Source: Nitrospirota bacterium
GTDB taxonomy: Bacteria; Nitrospirota; Nitrospiria; Nitrospirales; UBA8639
Reading direction: 5' to 3'
Length of the DNA stretch: 64,000 nt
Assembly: GCA_011088105.1 (NCBI GenBank)
Contig: JAALKI010000002.1
Location: 62,001-126,000 of the forward strand
Position numbers and translations under genes: made by a program. Below are positions 1-11,283 of the stretch, piece after piece. Within the stretch, counting starts at the first letter, position 1, and each line of letters begins with the position of its first letter. A model generated the notes under the pieces. That model saw only the letters and a program-made list of their open reading frames with translations. It was not told where the DNA came from and ran no database searches.

Positions 1-1
1 T

Positions 2-778
2 GCACAGACCATTCAGGATATTCCCCTCGCACAGATTCTTCCAAATCCTCACCAGCCTAGGAAACATTTTTCAGGACCCGCGTTGGCTGAATTGGCTGAA
101 TCTGTTGAACAAAGCGGGGTATTGCAACCCATTCTCGTTCGGCTCACTGGTGATGGGAAATACGAGTTGATTGCTGGGGAACGACGACTGCGTGCAGCAA
201 AATTAGCAAAACTTCACAGTATTCCTGCATTAGTGAAGAATTCCAGCGATGAGCAATCTATGCTATTATCCCTAGTTGAAAATATCCAAAGACAGGACTT
301 AAACCCCATTGAAGAAGCTAAGACTTATCTTCGTTTGATGAAAGAATTTGGGCTCACCCAAGAACACGTGGCTGTACGGGTTGGCAAAGAACGATCTTCT
401 GTCGCAAATCTGACGAGACTGATGAGTTTACCGAAAACGATTCAAAGCCTGGTTGAATCCGAACAGATTTCCTTGGGCCATGCCAAGGTCTTATTGGGCG
501 TCAAAGACGTTCAAACGCAGGAAATGATCGCACAGAAAATTGTCACACAGACCCTTTCTGTTCGTCAGGCAGAAGATTTGGCAGCAAGACACAATAGCCC
601 CCGTGAGATATCCAAGAAAAATCAGCCTGTCCAAAGAGCTCTTGAGCTGGAAACACAATTGCGACAGATCCTAGGAACCCGAGTAACGATTACCAGGGGG
701 AAACGTGGAGGGAAAATCGCCATTTCATACTTTTCACAAGATGACTTGACAAGAATTGCAGAGGTGATTTTATCATAA
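2..778 (+). CDS. parB: ParB/Spo0J chromosome-partitioning protein, 5'-truncated by window edge
   Basis: The reading frame is open from base 2, so the start lies outside the window; the 259 visible codons include almost the whole protein. The N-terminus carries the ParB motif LPNPHQPRKHF, followed by the nuclease-fold/CTPase box with GERRLRAAKLAKL, then the helix-turn-helix region (ERSSVANLTRLMSLP) that binds parS, and a C-terminal dimerisation part. ParB binds parS sites, slides on DNA as a CTP-dependent clamp and works with the ParA ATPase in origin segregation. A parA gene would be expected just upstream, outside this window. A TTG at 83 could be read as a start, but it would remove the conserved N-terminal box. 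Confidence 0.95.
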   Translation, partial: AQTIQDIPLAQILPNPHQPRKHFSGPALAELAESVEQSGVLQPILVRLTGDGKYELIAGERRLRAAKLAKLHSIPALVKNSSDEQSMLLSLVENIQRQDLNPIEEAKTYLRLMKEFGLTQEHVAVRVGKERSSVANLTRLMSLPKTIQSLVESEQISLGHAKVLLGVKDVQTQEMIAQKIVTQTLSVRQAEDLAARHNSPREISKKNQPVQRALELETQLRQILGTRVTITRGKRGGKIAISYFSQDDLTRIAEVILS

Positions 779-902
779 GAATTCTGTAGGGTTGGGAAAT
801 AATCCAACCTTCATGAACTACCTATGATGTCTGGTGTTCAGCAAGGTTGAGCAATTATTGACAGTATCAAAATAACCTGTCAGCTATGGGAGGATATGAG
901 CC

Positions 903-1340
903 ATGTGGGGTGAAGAGGCAAAAAAAAAGGAAACCTTGTTTGATGGAGAACATTATACGTTTTTAGGGAAAGACGTCGAATTCAAAGGAAAAGCAAAATT
1001 TGAGGGAACAGTTCGGATTGATGGCCATTTTGAAGGAGACATTACCACAAACGATACGTTAATCATTGGGGAACATGCTGTCATAAAAGGCACGATTACC
1101 GGAGGAGTAATCATTAGTGGGGGAAAAATAGAAGGGGACCTCACCGCATCAATAAAAGTCCAACTGCTCAAACCCGCTATTATGGTCGGCAACATTCGTT
1201 CTCCCTCACTTTTCTTAGAAGAAGGCGTCGTATTTCAAGGAATGTGTGATATGGGCCTCATCCTCAACAGCGAACCTAACAAGATCGAAAATGTGCATGA
1301 TCTCGCTTCCCATCGGGACAAACGATTTCAGGAAATGTAA
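903..1340 (+). CDS. Bactofilin-family cytoskeletal protein
   Basis: This 145-residue protein has the bactofilin (DUF583) pattern: a short charged N-terminus, then a repetitive beta-helix core with regularly spaced glycines (GHFEGDI, GEHAVIKGTITGG, GGKIEGDLTAS), and a disordered tail. Bactofilins polymerise without nucleotide into filaments that organise cell shape, polarity or ParABS positioning. The start is fixed by a GGGAGG ribosome site at 888-893, nine bases before the ATG; an ATG at 896 runs into a stop at once. It lies just downstream of parB, an arrangement also seen in other bacteria where bactofilins help position chromosome-segregation proteins. mnmA follows three bases after its stop. 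Confidence 0.88.
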   Translation: MWGEEAKKKETLFDGEHYTFLGKDVEFKGKAKFEGTVRIDGHFEGDITTNDTLIIGEHAVIKGTITGGVIISGGKIEGDLTASIKVQLLKPAIMVGNIRSPSLFLEEGVVFQGMCDMGLILNSEPNKIENVHDLASHRDKRFQEM

Positions 1341-1343
1341 ATC

Positions 1344-2450
1344 ATGCCTAAACCGACTGTTATCCTTGGCATGAGCGGAGGTGTTGATAGTTCTGTTGCC
1401 GCCTCTTATCTCTTGAACGAGGGATACGATGTTCATGGGATTACCCTCAAAACATGGGAAGATGAGGATGACACCACCCAGACCTCCAAACGATGGCAAG
1501 AACGCGGATGCTGTAAGGTTGGGATGGCAAAGTATGTCGCGAAACTGTTGGACATTTCTCACGAAGTTATTGATATACGAGAGATGTTTACAAAAGAAGT
1601 CATCGATGACTTTGTCGCAGGCTATCTCCAAGGCATCACCCCAAATCCATGTGTTCGCTGTAATGAACGCGTGAAAGTATTGGTCCTTCACAAAATTGCC
1701 ATGGAACGAGGAGCGAATTTTTTTGCGACAGGGCATTATGCCCAAATCACACAAGAGGAAAGCCCCAAGCTTCTCAAGGGAAAAGATGGCCGCAAGGATC
1801 AGTCATACTTCCTCTATCGCCTGTCTCCCACATGGTTGTCGCATATGCTGCTCCCACTAGGAGGCATGGAAAAATCTGAAGTCTGGCAACGGGCTGAAGC
1901 TATGGGACTCCCAACAGATGAACTCAAAGAGAGTCAAGAGATCTGCTTTGTGACACGGGGCAACTACCGAACCTTCCTTACGGAACACGCCCCCCACGCC
2001 TCTCGCCCTGGCCCATTTCTTGATGCTCAGGGTCAAAAAGTGGGAGAACATCGGGGCATTGCGTTTTACACACCGGGCCAGCGCAAAGGACTTGGGCTCG
2101 CTACCGGCGATCGTCTGTATGTCCAGACGGTTATTCCAGACACACACACCGTTGTGCTGGGCCCAAAAGAAGGGCTCCTCAAAAATGAATGCCTCGTGGC
2201 AGATTTGAACATCTTTGACGAACATCAATTACAAGATGGCAACCCTATCGACGTCAAATTTCGATATGCTTCGCCTTCTGTGCCAGCTCACCTGCATTGG
2301 AAGGATCAACGAGAAATTCAAGTGCAATTCGATACCCCACAACAAGCCTTGAGTCCAGGACAGTCCATGGTGTTTTATCGAAACGACCAAGTATTAGGAG
2401 GAGGCCTTATTCAACGATTTCCTCTAGACACCATCGAACATCTGAACTGA
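1344..2450 (+). CDS. mnmA: tRNA-specific 2-thiouridylase MnmA
   Basis: The 368-residue protein has the PP-loop motif SGGVDSS (residues 11-17) that binds ATP, and the two catalytic cysteines expected for MnmA: Cys103 in NPCVRCN and Cys201 in ESQEICFV. It uses ATP to activate U34 of tRNA-Lys, -Glu and -Gln and inserts sulfur relayed by persulfide carriers. Length is normal. It sits three bases after the bactofilin stop, suggesting co-transcription. A hairpin at 2518-2542 lies between it and the ATP synthase genes. Confidence 0.96.
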   Translation: MPKPTVILGMSGGVDSSVAASYLLNEGYDVHGITLKTWEDEDDTTQTSKRWQERGCCKVGMAKYVAKLLDISHEVIDIREMFTKEVIDDFVAGYLQGITPNPCVRCNERVKVLVLHKIAMERGANFFATGHYAQITQEESPKLLKGKDGRKDQSYFLYRLSPTWLSHMLLPLGGMEKSEVWQRAEAMGLPTDELKESQEICFVTRGNYRTFLTEHAPHASRPGPFLDAQGQKVGEHRGIAFYTPGQRKGLGLATGDRLYVQTVIPDTHTVVLGPKEGLLKNECLVADLNIFDEHQLQDGNPIDVKFRYASPSVPAHLHWKDQREIQVQFDTPQQALSPGQSMVFYRNDQVLGGGLIQRFPLDTIEHLN

Positions 2451-2517
2451 TTGGCACATCATTCCCAGCATCTATTATTGACACCTATAACTCTGCATGC
2501 TAGTTTTTAACGTTTTT

Positions 2518-2542
2518 TGCCTCCTCTCCCCGGAGTGAGGCA
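2518..2542. terminator. Hairpin between mnmA and atpH
   Basis: TGCCTC at 2518-2523 pairs with GAGGCA at 2537-2542, and an inner CTC/GAG extends the stem with one bulged base. It is preceded on the plus strand by a run of six T, so it looks more like a terminator for minus-strand transcription, or an attenuator in the atpH leader. No T-run follows on the plus side. Confidence 0.35.
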
Positions 2543-2572
2543 TCTGTCTGTCTCATAAGCTATGGATTACGA

Positions 2573-3112
2573 ATGAATAAGAGCACCATCGCTCGACGAT
2601 ATGCCAACGCGTTGTTCCACTTGTTGGATCCTTCACACGTTGACTCTGCGCGCCAAGCGTTGTTTGTATTGTGTGAAGCGTTACACAAATCCACTGCACT
2701 AAAGCATGTCTGTGCCTCCCCTGTGTTTACGATGGAGGAAAAGCATGACGTCTTGACCGCCTTGAGCACCCAAGCCGGAGCCCCTCCTGTGATAAAAGAC
2801 TTCTTGGGACAGCTATTGAAAAAAAACCGTGTTGGGGTTCTGGAGGAGATTGCCCAAGCATTTAGTGAATTAGCCGATGATCGCGAAGGAAAACAACGGG
2901 TGGTTGTGAAAGCAGCCGAGCCGCTTTCTCAAGAAGAACAAGCATGGTTACAGTCCAAATTAGGAACCTTGATGACACAACAGGTTGAATTAGTGTTTCA
3001 AGCAGAACCGTCCCTGATTGCAGGGCTCCAAATTCAAATTGGCAGTACGGTCTATGATAGTTCAGTGCGGGGGCGATTAGACAACATCCGTTCCCTCCTC
3101 GTGAAAGGGTAA
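2573..3112 (+). CDS. atpH: ATP synthase F1 subunit delta
   Basis: This 179-residue protein matches the OSCP/delta family: an N-terminal helical domain ([13 protein letters not shown]) and the typical C-terminal motif [22 protein letters not shown]. Delta joins the peripheral stalk to the top of the alpha3beta3 hexamer. It is the first gene of a five-gene F1 operon, ending five bases before atpA. No Fo genes (atpB, atpE, atpF) lie upstream; mnmA and the bactofilin gene occupy that place, so the Fo part must be elsewhere. Confidence 0.95.
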   Translation: MNKSTIARRYANALFHLLDPSHVDSARQALFVLCEALHKSTALKHVCASPVFTMEEKHDVLTALSTQAGAPPVIKDFLGQLLKKNRVGVLEEIAQAFSELADDREGKQRVVVKAAEPLSQEEQAWLQSKLGTLMTQQVELVFQAEPSLIAGLQIQIGSTVYDSSVRGRLDNIRSLLVKG

Positions 3113-3117
3113 GGGTT

Positions 3118-4638
3118 ATGCAAATCAAGGCAGAAGAAATTAGTTCGATTATTCAAGAGAAGATCAAAGGGTTTGACCAACGGGTTGATGTCCATGAAAT
3201 GGGCCATGTCATTCAGGTGGGTGACAATATTGCGAAAGTGTATGGGCTCGAAGGGGCTATGTCTGGAGAATTGTTAGAATTTCCAGAAAACTTGTTTGGT
3301 GTGGCGCTGAATTTGGAAGAAGACAGTGTCGGTGTCGTGTTATTAGGCGAAGGTAAGGCCATTCGTGAGGGTGATCCTGTCAAACGAACAGGTCGCATTG
3401 CCGAAGTGCCTGTTGGCGAAGAACTCATCGGACGTGTGGTAGATGCCATTGGAGACCCAGTGGATGGCAAAGGCCCAATCCAAGCTAAAGAACACCGACT
3501 CATCGAAATGCGGGCCCCAGGTGTCGTTGATCGTCAGTCTGTCGGAGAGCCACTCCAAACTGGCCTGAAAGCCATTGATGCCATGATTCCCATTGGTCGA
3601 GGTCAACGCGAATTAATTATTGGCGACCGACAAACTGGGAAAACGGCTATTGCCGTCGATACGATCATCAACCAAAAAGGCCTGAATGTCTTTTGTATTT
3701 ATGTAGCCATCGGGCAAAAACGGTCAACCGTGGCACGAGTCGTGAAGACCCTGGAAGATGCTGGAGCCATGGAGTACACCACGGTCGTATCCGCAACCGC
3801 GAGTGATGCCGCCTCCCTTCAGTTTTTTGCCCCGTATGCCGGTGTCACAATGGGTGAATATTTCCGGGATAACGGGAAGCATGCACTTATTGTCTATGAT
3901 GACTTATCAAAACATGCCAATGCTTATCGTGAATTATCCCTCCTGCTTCGTCGGCCACCAGGTCGGGAAGCCTTTCCGGGCGATGTGTTCTTTCTCCATT
4001 CCCGTTTGTTGGAACGCGCCGCTAAGATGAGCGAGGAAAAGGGGAGTGGTAGCCTGACGGCGCTCCCGATCATTGAAACACAGGCCGGAGACGTGTCGGC
4101 CTATATCCCCACGAACGTCATTTCCATTACCGATGGACAAATTTATTTGGCTGGTGACCTCTTTTATTCTGGTGTTCGTCCTGCCATTAATGTCGGGCTT
4201 TCCGTATCTCGAGTCGGTGGAGCCGCCCAAATCAAAACCATGAAGCAAGTAGCGGGAACTTTACGATTAGATCTTGCGCAATATCGAGAAATGGCAGCGT
4301 TTGCTCAATTTGGGAGTGATTTGGACAAAGCCACTCAAGCACAACTGGCCAGAGGCGTCCGGATGGTGGAATTGCTGAAACAAGAACAATACAAACCAAT
4401 GCCCGTTGCCGATCAAGTTCTTTCCATTTTCTCAGGGGTCAATGGATTTCTCGATAATATTCCAGTAGGGAAGATTCGGCAGTTTGAGCAAGATTTGTTG
4501 ACCTTCATTAAAGACAAGTATCCGAAGGTACGGGATGAGGTCGTAAGCAAGAAAAAAATTGATGAGGAATTAGGGGGACAGGTGAAAGCCATTATTCAGG
4601 AATGTAAACAGCAGAAAGGCTATGACCAGGATTCATAA
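3118..4638 (+). CDS. atpA: ATP synthase F1 subunit alpha
   Basis: This is a 506-residue, full-length F1 alpha subunit. It has the N-terminal beta-barrel, the Walker A motif GDRQTGKT at residues 169-176, the conserved YDDLSKHA segment and the C-terminal helical domain. Alpha forms the non-catalytic nucleotide sites of the hexamer. A GGGTAAGGG segment overlapping the atpH stop serves as the ribosome site. It is followed by atpG after 12 bases. Confidence 0.97.
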   Translation: MQIKAEEISSIIQEKIKGFDQRVDVHEMGHVIQVGDNIAKVYGLEGAMSGELLEFPENLFGVALNLEEDSVGVVLLGEGKAIREGDPVKRTGRIAEVPVGEELIGRVVDAIGDPVDGKGPIQAKEHRLIEMRAPGVVDRQSVGEPLQTGLKAIDAMIPIGRGQRELIIGDRQTGKTAIAVDTIINQKGLNVFCIYVAIGQKRSTVARVVKTLEDAGAMEYTTVVSATASDAASLQFFAPYAGVTMGEYFRDNGKHALIVYDDLSKHANAYRELSLLLRRPPGREAFPGDVFFLHSRLLERAAKMSEEKGSGSLTALPIIETQAGDVSAYIPTNVISITDGQIYLAGDLFYSGVRPAINVGLSVSRVGGAAQIKTMKQVAGTLRLDLAQYREMAAFAQFGSDLDKATQAQLARGVRMVELLKQEQYKPMPVADQVLSIFSGVNGFLDNIPVGKIRQFEQDLLTFIKDKYPKVRDEVVSKKKIDEELGGQVKAIIQECKQQKGYDQDS

Positions 4639-4650
4639 TGGATAACCACC

Positions 4651-7005
<2,355 letters not shown>

Positions 7006-7006
<1 letters not shown>

Positions 7007-7458
7007 TGGCTCAAACGACCGCAACATCGGCTTCGAACAAGATCCAGCTCGAAGTCGTGAGTCCTGATCACCTTCTCTTGAGTCAAGAAGTCGACTACGT
7101 GTCGGCGCCTGGGGTTGAAGGTGACTTTGGTGTTTTACCAGGCCATTGTCACTTTCTCACCACCCTCCGTATTGGAGAATTATCCTACCGTATTGGTGAA
7201 GAAACCCAATATATGTCCATTCTATGGGGATTTGCTGAAGTCAATCCACAGAAAGTGACAATCCTGGCTGAGGTTGCTGAAAAGGCAGAAGATATTGATA
7301 TCGAACGCGCGCAAACGGCTGTGACCAAAGCAGAAGAGCATCTGGAACGAGGGGGATTACCCTCAGAAGTCGAAGAAGCTCGCATCAGCTTGGAAAAAGC
7401 GAGACTCCGCCAGAAAATAGCCGAACGGCACCAACAAGCACGGAACCCTCACGCTTAG
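7006..7458 (+). CDS. atpC: ATP synthase F1 subunit epsilon
   Basis: This 150-residue protein has the epsilon N-terminal beta-sandwich (LEVVSPDHLLLSQEVDYVSAPGVEGDFGVLPGH) split into recognisable motifs, followed by the two-helix C-terminal domain that can inhibit ATP hydrolysis. TGATG links the atpD stop and the atpC start, indicating translational coupling. It is the last gene of the operon; the next gene, tyrS, converges on it. Confidence 0.94.
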
Positions 7459-7462
7459 ACGG

Positions 7463-7478
7463 TCACGATGCTTCGTGA
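7463..7478 (+). terminator. Short hairpin after atpC
   Basis: TCACGA at 7463-7468 and TCGTGA at 7473-7478 form a six-base stem with a four-base loop five bases after the atpC stop. There is no T-run, so termination is only a guess. The rest of the 248-base gap to the tyrS stop holds no gene that I can see. Confidence 0.3.
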
Positions 7479-7706
7479 TCAAGCATGAGAATGTTGAAAC
7501 GCCCACGAGCCTTCAGAAAAACTTCGATCCACATGCCAGCGGCATTTCCTCCAGACATGAGATAGTCATGCATGAAAGGGAATGAGAAAACTAAAGTCCT
7601 TTGCGCGCCTAACTCAAAATACAGCAAACAGCCTTTTTGCCTAGTCTTGGTTTTTGCTAGCGCTTGAAGCTGCCCATCAGGGACGACTTGCTAACAACTG
7701 TTGACA

Positions 7707-8951
7707 TTATTCAATAGCCCCTTCTGGATTCGCCAACTCAACGGTCGCATATTTTCGTTTCCCAACTTTCAAACGATATTGCCGGCCGGACTCGACATGC
7801 AAGAGTGTATTCACGTCTTGTTGCCGTTCTTTGTCAATCTCAATAGCACCCTGAACGATAAGCCGACGGGCCTCGGCTTTACTGGAGACCAATCCTGTTC
7901 GGGCAATCACCTCAATCAGACTCATCGAAAGATCGTCCGGGGAAGAAAAGTCTGAGAGATATAACACCAAACAGCTGTCTGGATGCTCGGGAAACTCTCG
8001 ACCACGAATCCGCTGTTGGAAATCAGCCTTGCCTTGCTGCGCAGCATCCGCGCCATGATACTGTTCGACGATTTGGGTCGCCAGCGCCATTTTGGCTTCC
8101 ATAGGGTGCAGCTGTGCCACCATCTCTAAATCCGTGGATGTCAAAAGTTCGTAATACCGCACCATAAGCTCATCGCTAATAGACATGAGTTTCCCAAACA
8201 TGTCTTCCGGCGTATCCTCTAGCGCAATGACATTGCCAAAACTCTTACTCATCTTCCTCACACCGTCCGTACCCTCTAAAAGCGGCATAGTGATCACGAC
8301 TTGAGGCACTTGCCCAAAAGCCCGTTGGAGGTCACGTCCAACCAACAAATTGAATTTTTGGTCAGTGCCCCCCAGTTCCACATCTGCCTCCAAGGCAACG
8401 GAGTCGTAACCCTGGACGAGAGGATAGAGAAATTCATGCACGCTGATGGGTTTTTGATCGCGGTATCGCTTAGAAAAATCATCTCGTTCCAACATGCGAG
8501 CGACACTATAATGCGAGCAGAGTTGCACCATCTCTTCTGCTCGCATGGCTTCCATCCACCGGCTGTTAAATTCGATCCGTGTTTTGAGGGGATCAAGGGT
8601 CTTGAAAATTTGACGCTCGTAGGTTTTAGCGTTCGCTTGGACTTGTGCCTTGGTCAGGGCCACTCGTGTTTCTGAAACTCCAGTTGGATCCCCAATCATT
8701 CCTGTAAAGTCACCAATGAGGAAAATGACTTCATGGCCGAGATCTTGGAAGTGCTTGAGTTTTTGGATCAGAACCGTATGGCCAAGATGCAAATCAGGGG
8801 CGGTAGGATCAAACCCGGCCTTAATGCGTAGGGGTCGCCCTTCCTGTAAAGCCGTACGAATCCGCGTTTCCAATTCTTGCTGCTGGATGACTTCGGTCGT
8901 CCCACGAAGAATGAGCGTGAGATGTTGAGTCAGATCTGACTGGGTTATCAT
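7707..8951 (-). CDS. tyrS: Tyrosyl-tRNA synthetase
   Basis: This class I synthetase has 414 residues. The HIGH motif appears as HLGH (residues 55-58) and the KMSKS loop as [10 protein letters not shown]. The C-terminal S4-like RNA-binding domain is visible ([18 protein letters not shown]). It charges tRNA-Tyr. The ATG start is at 8951, and the ComEA-like gene precedes it by 23 bases on the same strand. Confidence 0.96.
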   Translation of the reverse strand: MITQSDLTQHLTLILRGTTEVIQQQELETRIRTALQEGRPLRIKAGFDPTAPDLHLGHTVLIQKLKHFQDLGHEVIFLIGDFTGMIGDPTGVSETRVALTKAQVQANAKTYERQIFKTLDPLKTRIEFNSRWMEAMRAEEMVQLCSHYSVARMLERDDFSKRYRDQKPISVHEFLYPLVQGYDSVALEADVELGGTDQKFNLLVGRDLQRAFGQVPQVVITMPLLEGTDGVRKMSKSFGNVIALEDTPEDMFGKLMSISDELMVRYYELLTSTDLEMVAQLHPMEAKMALATQIVEQYHGADAAQQGKADFQQRIRGREFPEHPDSCLVLYLSDFSSPDDLSMSLIEVIARTGLVSSKAEARRLIVQGAIEIDKERQQDVNTLLHVESGRQYRLKVGKRKYATVELANPEGAIE

Positions 8952-8974
8952 GCGTTATACCTTCTTTACCATTA

Positions 8975-9322
8975 CTAAATCGTGATGAGTGATCGAAGGC
9001 GTGCCATCCGCACCTTGCCAATTCCATGAATGTTCTGAAGATCGTCGATTGAGGAAAAGGCACCATGGTGTTTTCGATAATCGAGAATGCGCTGAGCTAA
9101 GACAGTCCCAATACCTGGCAAGGTTTCTAATTCTTGGAGAGTGCCGACATTGATATTGATGATGCCGTTTTTCGTATGCGGGTTGGGGGCGCCAACCAAT
9201 GCGGGGTGGAGAGGCTGGAAGGACTCGCCCCTTGATGGATCCAACGCCCATGGGCCCATCCACCAGACCCCAACCAGCATCAGCCCCAACATCATCAGTT
9301 TGATACTCAAAGACCAAACCAT
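8975..9322 (-). CDS. ComEA-like helix-hairpin-helix protein
   Basis: This 115-residue protein has an N-terminal transmembrane helix or signal anchor (residues 4-27) and a C-terminal pair of helix-hairpin-helix motifs: LQELETLPGIGTVLAQRIL and DDLQNIHGIGKVRMARL. This is the ComEA layout, in which a membrane-anchored domain binds incoming DNA in the periplasm. Competence genes are not otherwise visible here, so the function is inferred from fold only. A longer upstream reading in another frame shows no family features. Confidence 0.82.
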   Translation of the reverse strand: MVWSLSIKLMMLGLMLVGVWWMGPWALDPSRGESFQPLHPALVGAPNPHTKNGIININVGTLQELETLPGIGTVLAQRILDYRKHHGAFSSIDDLQNIHGIGKVRMARLRSLITI

Positions 9323-9366
9323 ACCATCCTCGTCGTCGACGGGTTAAGCGAAAGGTCATCCACGGT

Positions 9367-10770
9367 TTACTTCCGTGTTGATGCCTGATGAATAGCAAGA
9401 TGTTCAATGTCTTCAGCTGCTTCCATCATGCCTTCAGACAATGTGGGGTGGGCATGAATCATCTGCGCTAAGGCCTTGGCCGGAGCATTGACCTGCATGG
9501 CCAGGGCAGCTTCATGAATCAAATCTGCGGCATGCGCGCCCATGATATGAGCGCCCAATATGGCATCGGTCTGTGAATCCGTAATGATTTTAAAGAACCC
9601 TGCTGTTTCACTCGTCCCTTGGGCTTTTCCCAAACCGGCATAACGAAATCGTCCGACAGAATAAGCAGCTCCACGCGCCTGTGCTTGCTGTTCTGTTATC
9701 CCGACTCGACCAATTTCTGGCAAGGTAAAGATACCGGCAGGAATCACATCATAATTGATGGACTGCGGAGCCTCCAAGATGTTTTCAACCGCCACCTTTC
9801 CTTGGGCCGAAGCCACATGGGCTAACATGGCCTTTCCCACTACATCGCCAATTGCGTAAATCCCAGGAATATTTGTTTCCAGCCGCTCATTGACCTCGAT
9901 ATGGCCACGTGTGCCCAACTCCACACCAACTTTTTCCAACCCGATCCCTTGTGTACGAAACCGTCGACCAATAGAGACGAGTATTTGATCGGTCTCAAGC
10001 GTGCCCCCATTGCTTAATACGGCGGTGATTGATTCGGGCGAACGATCAAGGCGCTCGACGGTCACCCCAGTGTGCACACGGACTTTTTGCTTTTTCAATG
10101 TCCGTTCCATGGCCTTTGAAATTTCCTCATCTTCTAAAGGAAGTACCGAATCCATCATTTCCACAAGCATCACGTGGGCCCCTAATGCACTCATTAGGGA
10201 TGCAAACTCACACCCTTCCACTCCTCCGCCTACAATGAGCAACCGAGCCGGAACTCCCTTCAAATCCAAGAGTTCCTTACTGGTCAGAATAGCGTGTCCA
10301 TCAACTGGAAATAAGGGAAGGTCTGGCCAAGAAGACCCCGTCGCCACAATAATGGCATCAGCCGGCACCTGTGTTTCAGTTCCATCCGGCTTGATCACTC
10401 GGACAGCACGTTCATGAAGCAACTCCCCAGTTCCTTGAATATGAGTCACCTGCCACGCCTTTAAAAGCGTGGCAATGCCGTTCACCAAACGATTGACAAT
10501 GCCATTTTTCCGGGCAACCATCTGCGCGAGGTCATAGCGAAAGGCACCATCAAGGTGAATGCCCCATTCTTTTGCCTGATGCAACTTTTCTCCCAAATCC
10601 ACCACCGCCAGCAAGGCTTTACTGGGAATACAGCCCCAATTCAAGCACACGCCCCCCAGGGCTTGGTTTTCAATGAGTGTCACCTGAGCCCCCAGTTGTG
10701 CAGCACGAATGGCTGCGACATAGCCTCCAGGGCCTGCACCAAGAATAACAAGGCGTGTTTGGGAAGACAT
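9367..10770 (-). CDS. lpdA: Dihydrolipoyl dehydrogenase
   Basis: This FAD enzyme of 467 residues starts with the GAGPGGYVAA dinucleotide motif, has the redox disulfide Cys42/Cys47 in CLNWGC, a second NAD-binding GGGVEGCEFA motif and the C-terminal HAHPTLSEGMMEA interface with the catalytic histidine-glutamate pair. It reoxidises dihydrolipoyl groups of 2-oxoacid dehydrogenases or the glycine cleavage H protein. Its start overlaps the stop of gcvH by one base, so in this genome it is probably tied to the H protein. Confidence 0.95.
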   Translation of the reverse strand: MSSQTRLVILGAGPGGYVAAIRAAQLGAQVTLIENQALGGVCLNWGCIPSKALLAVVDLGEKLHQAKEWGIHLDGAFRYDLAQMVARKNGIVNRLVNGIATLLKAWQVTHIQGTGELLHERAVRVIKPDGTETQVPADAIIVATGSSWPDLPLFPVDGHAILTSKELLDLKGVPARLLIVGGGVEGCEFASLMSALGAHVMLVEMMDSVLPLEDEEISKAMERTLKKQKVRVHTGVTVERLDRSPESITAVLSNGGTLETDQILVSIGRRFRTQGIGLEKVGVELGTRGHIEVNERLETNIPGIYAIGDVVGKAMLAHVASAQGKVAVENILEAPQSINYDVIPAGIFTLPEIGRVGITEQQAQARGAAYSVGRFRYAGLGKAQGTSETAGFFKIITDSQTDAILGAHIMGAHAADLIHEAALAMQVNAPAKALAQMIHAHPTLSEGMMEAAEDIEHLAIHQASTRK

Positions 10771-11153
10771 TAGGTTTCTGCGTTGAGAAATTCTTGGTAC
10801 TGCGCTGCATCCATTAACGCTTCAACTTCGGCAGGATTGGAGAGTTCAATGACGGCAATCCAGCCTTGTCCATACGGATCTTTGTTGAGGTGTTCTGGAT
10901 GATCCTCAAGATCTGCATTCACCTTGAGCACGGTGCCACTGACAGGAGCATAGATACTGGATGTCGCTTTTGTTGATTCCACCTCCCCAAGTTCCTGATT
11001 CGCAGAGACCTGACTCTCAACCTTGGGTAAATCCACAAAGACCACATCACCAAGTGCTTCTTGAGCAAAATGGCTAATCCCAACCGTAGCCTGCTGCCCA
11101 TCGATCCGAACCCATTCATGTTCTTTGTGATACCGCAAATCATCAGGAATCAT
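10770..11153 (-). CDS. gcvH: Glycine cleavage system H protein
   Basis: This 127-residue lipoyl carrier has the lipoylation lysine (Lys62) in the segment VESTKATSSIYAP. The H protein shuttles the aminomethyl group between the P, T and L proteins of glycine cleavage; in some bacteria it also acts in lipoate relay. Neither gcvP nor gcvT is in the window. A strong ribosome site, AAGGAGG, lies just before the ATG at 11153, and lpdA follows with a one-base overlap. Confidence 0.94.
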   Translation of the reverse strand: MIPDDLRYHKEHEWVRIDGQQATVGISHFAQEALGDVVFVDLPKVESQVSANQELGEVESTKATSSIYAPVSGTVLKVNADLEDHPEHLNKDPYGQGWIAVIELSNPAEVEALMDAAQYQEFLNAET

Positions 11154-11283
11154 GATACCTCCTTACATTATCGACAGATCTCATACGGGGATGACTCTAG
11201 GAAACAATGACGCTGTGTGTTTGAACCTAAAAACATTGGGTAGGAAATATTTCTCCATTTCATAAAGTAGCATATGGATTTTG

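Noticed and set aside
8955-9407. A 150-codon minus-strand frame overlapping the ComEA-like gene
   Set aside because: It overlaps the frame with clear helix-hairpin-helix motifs and a membrane anchor and shows no domain of its own.
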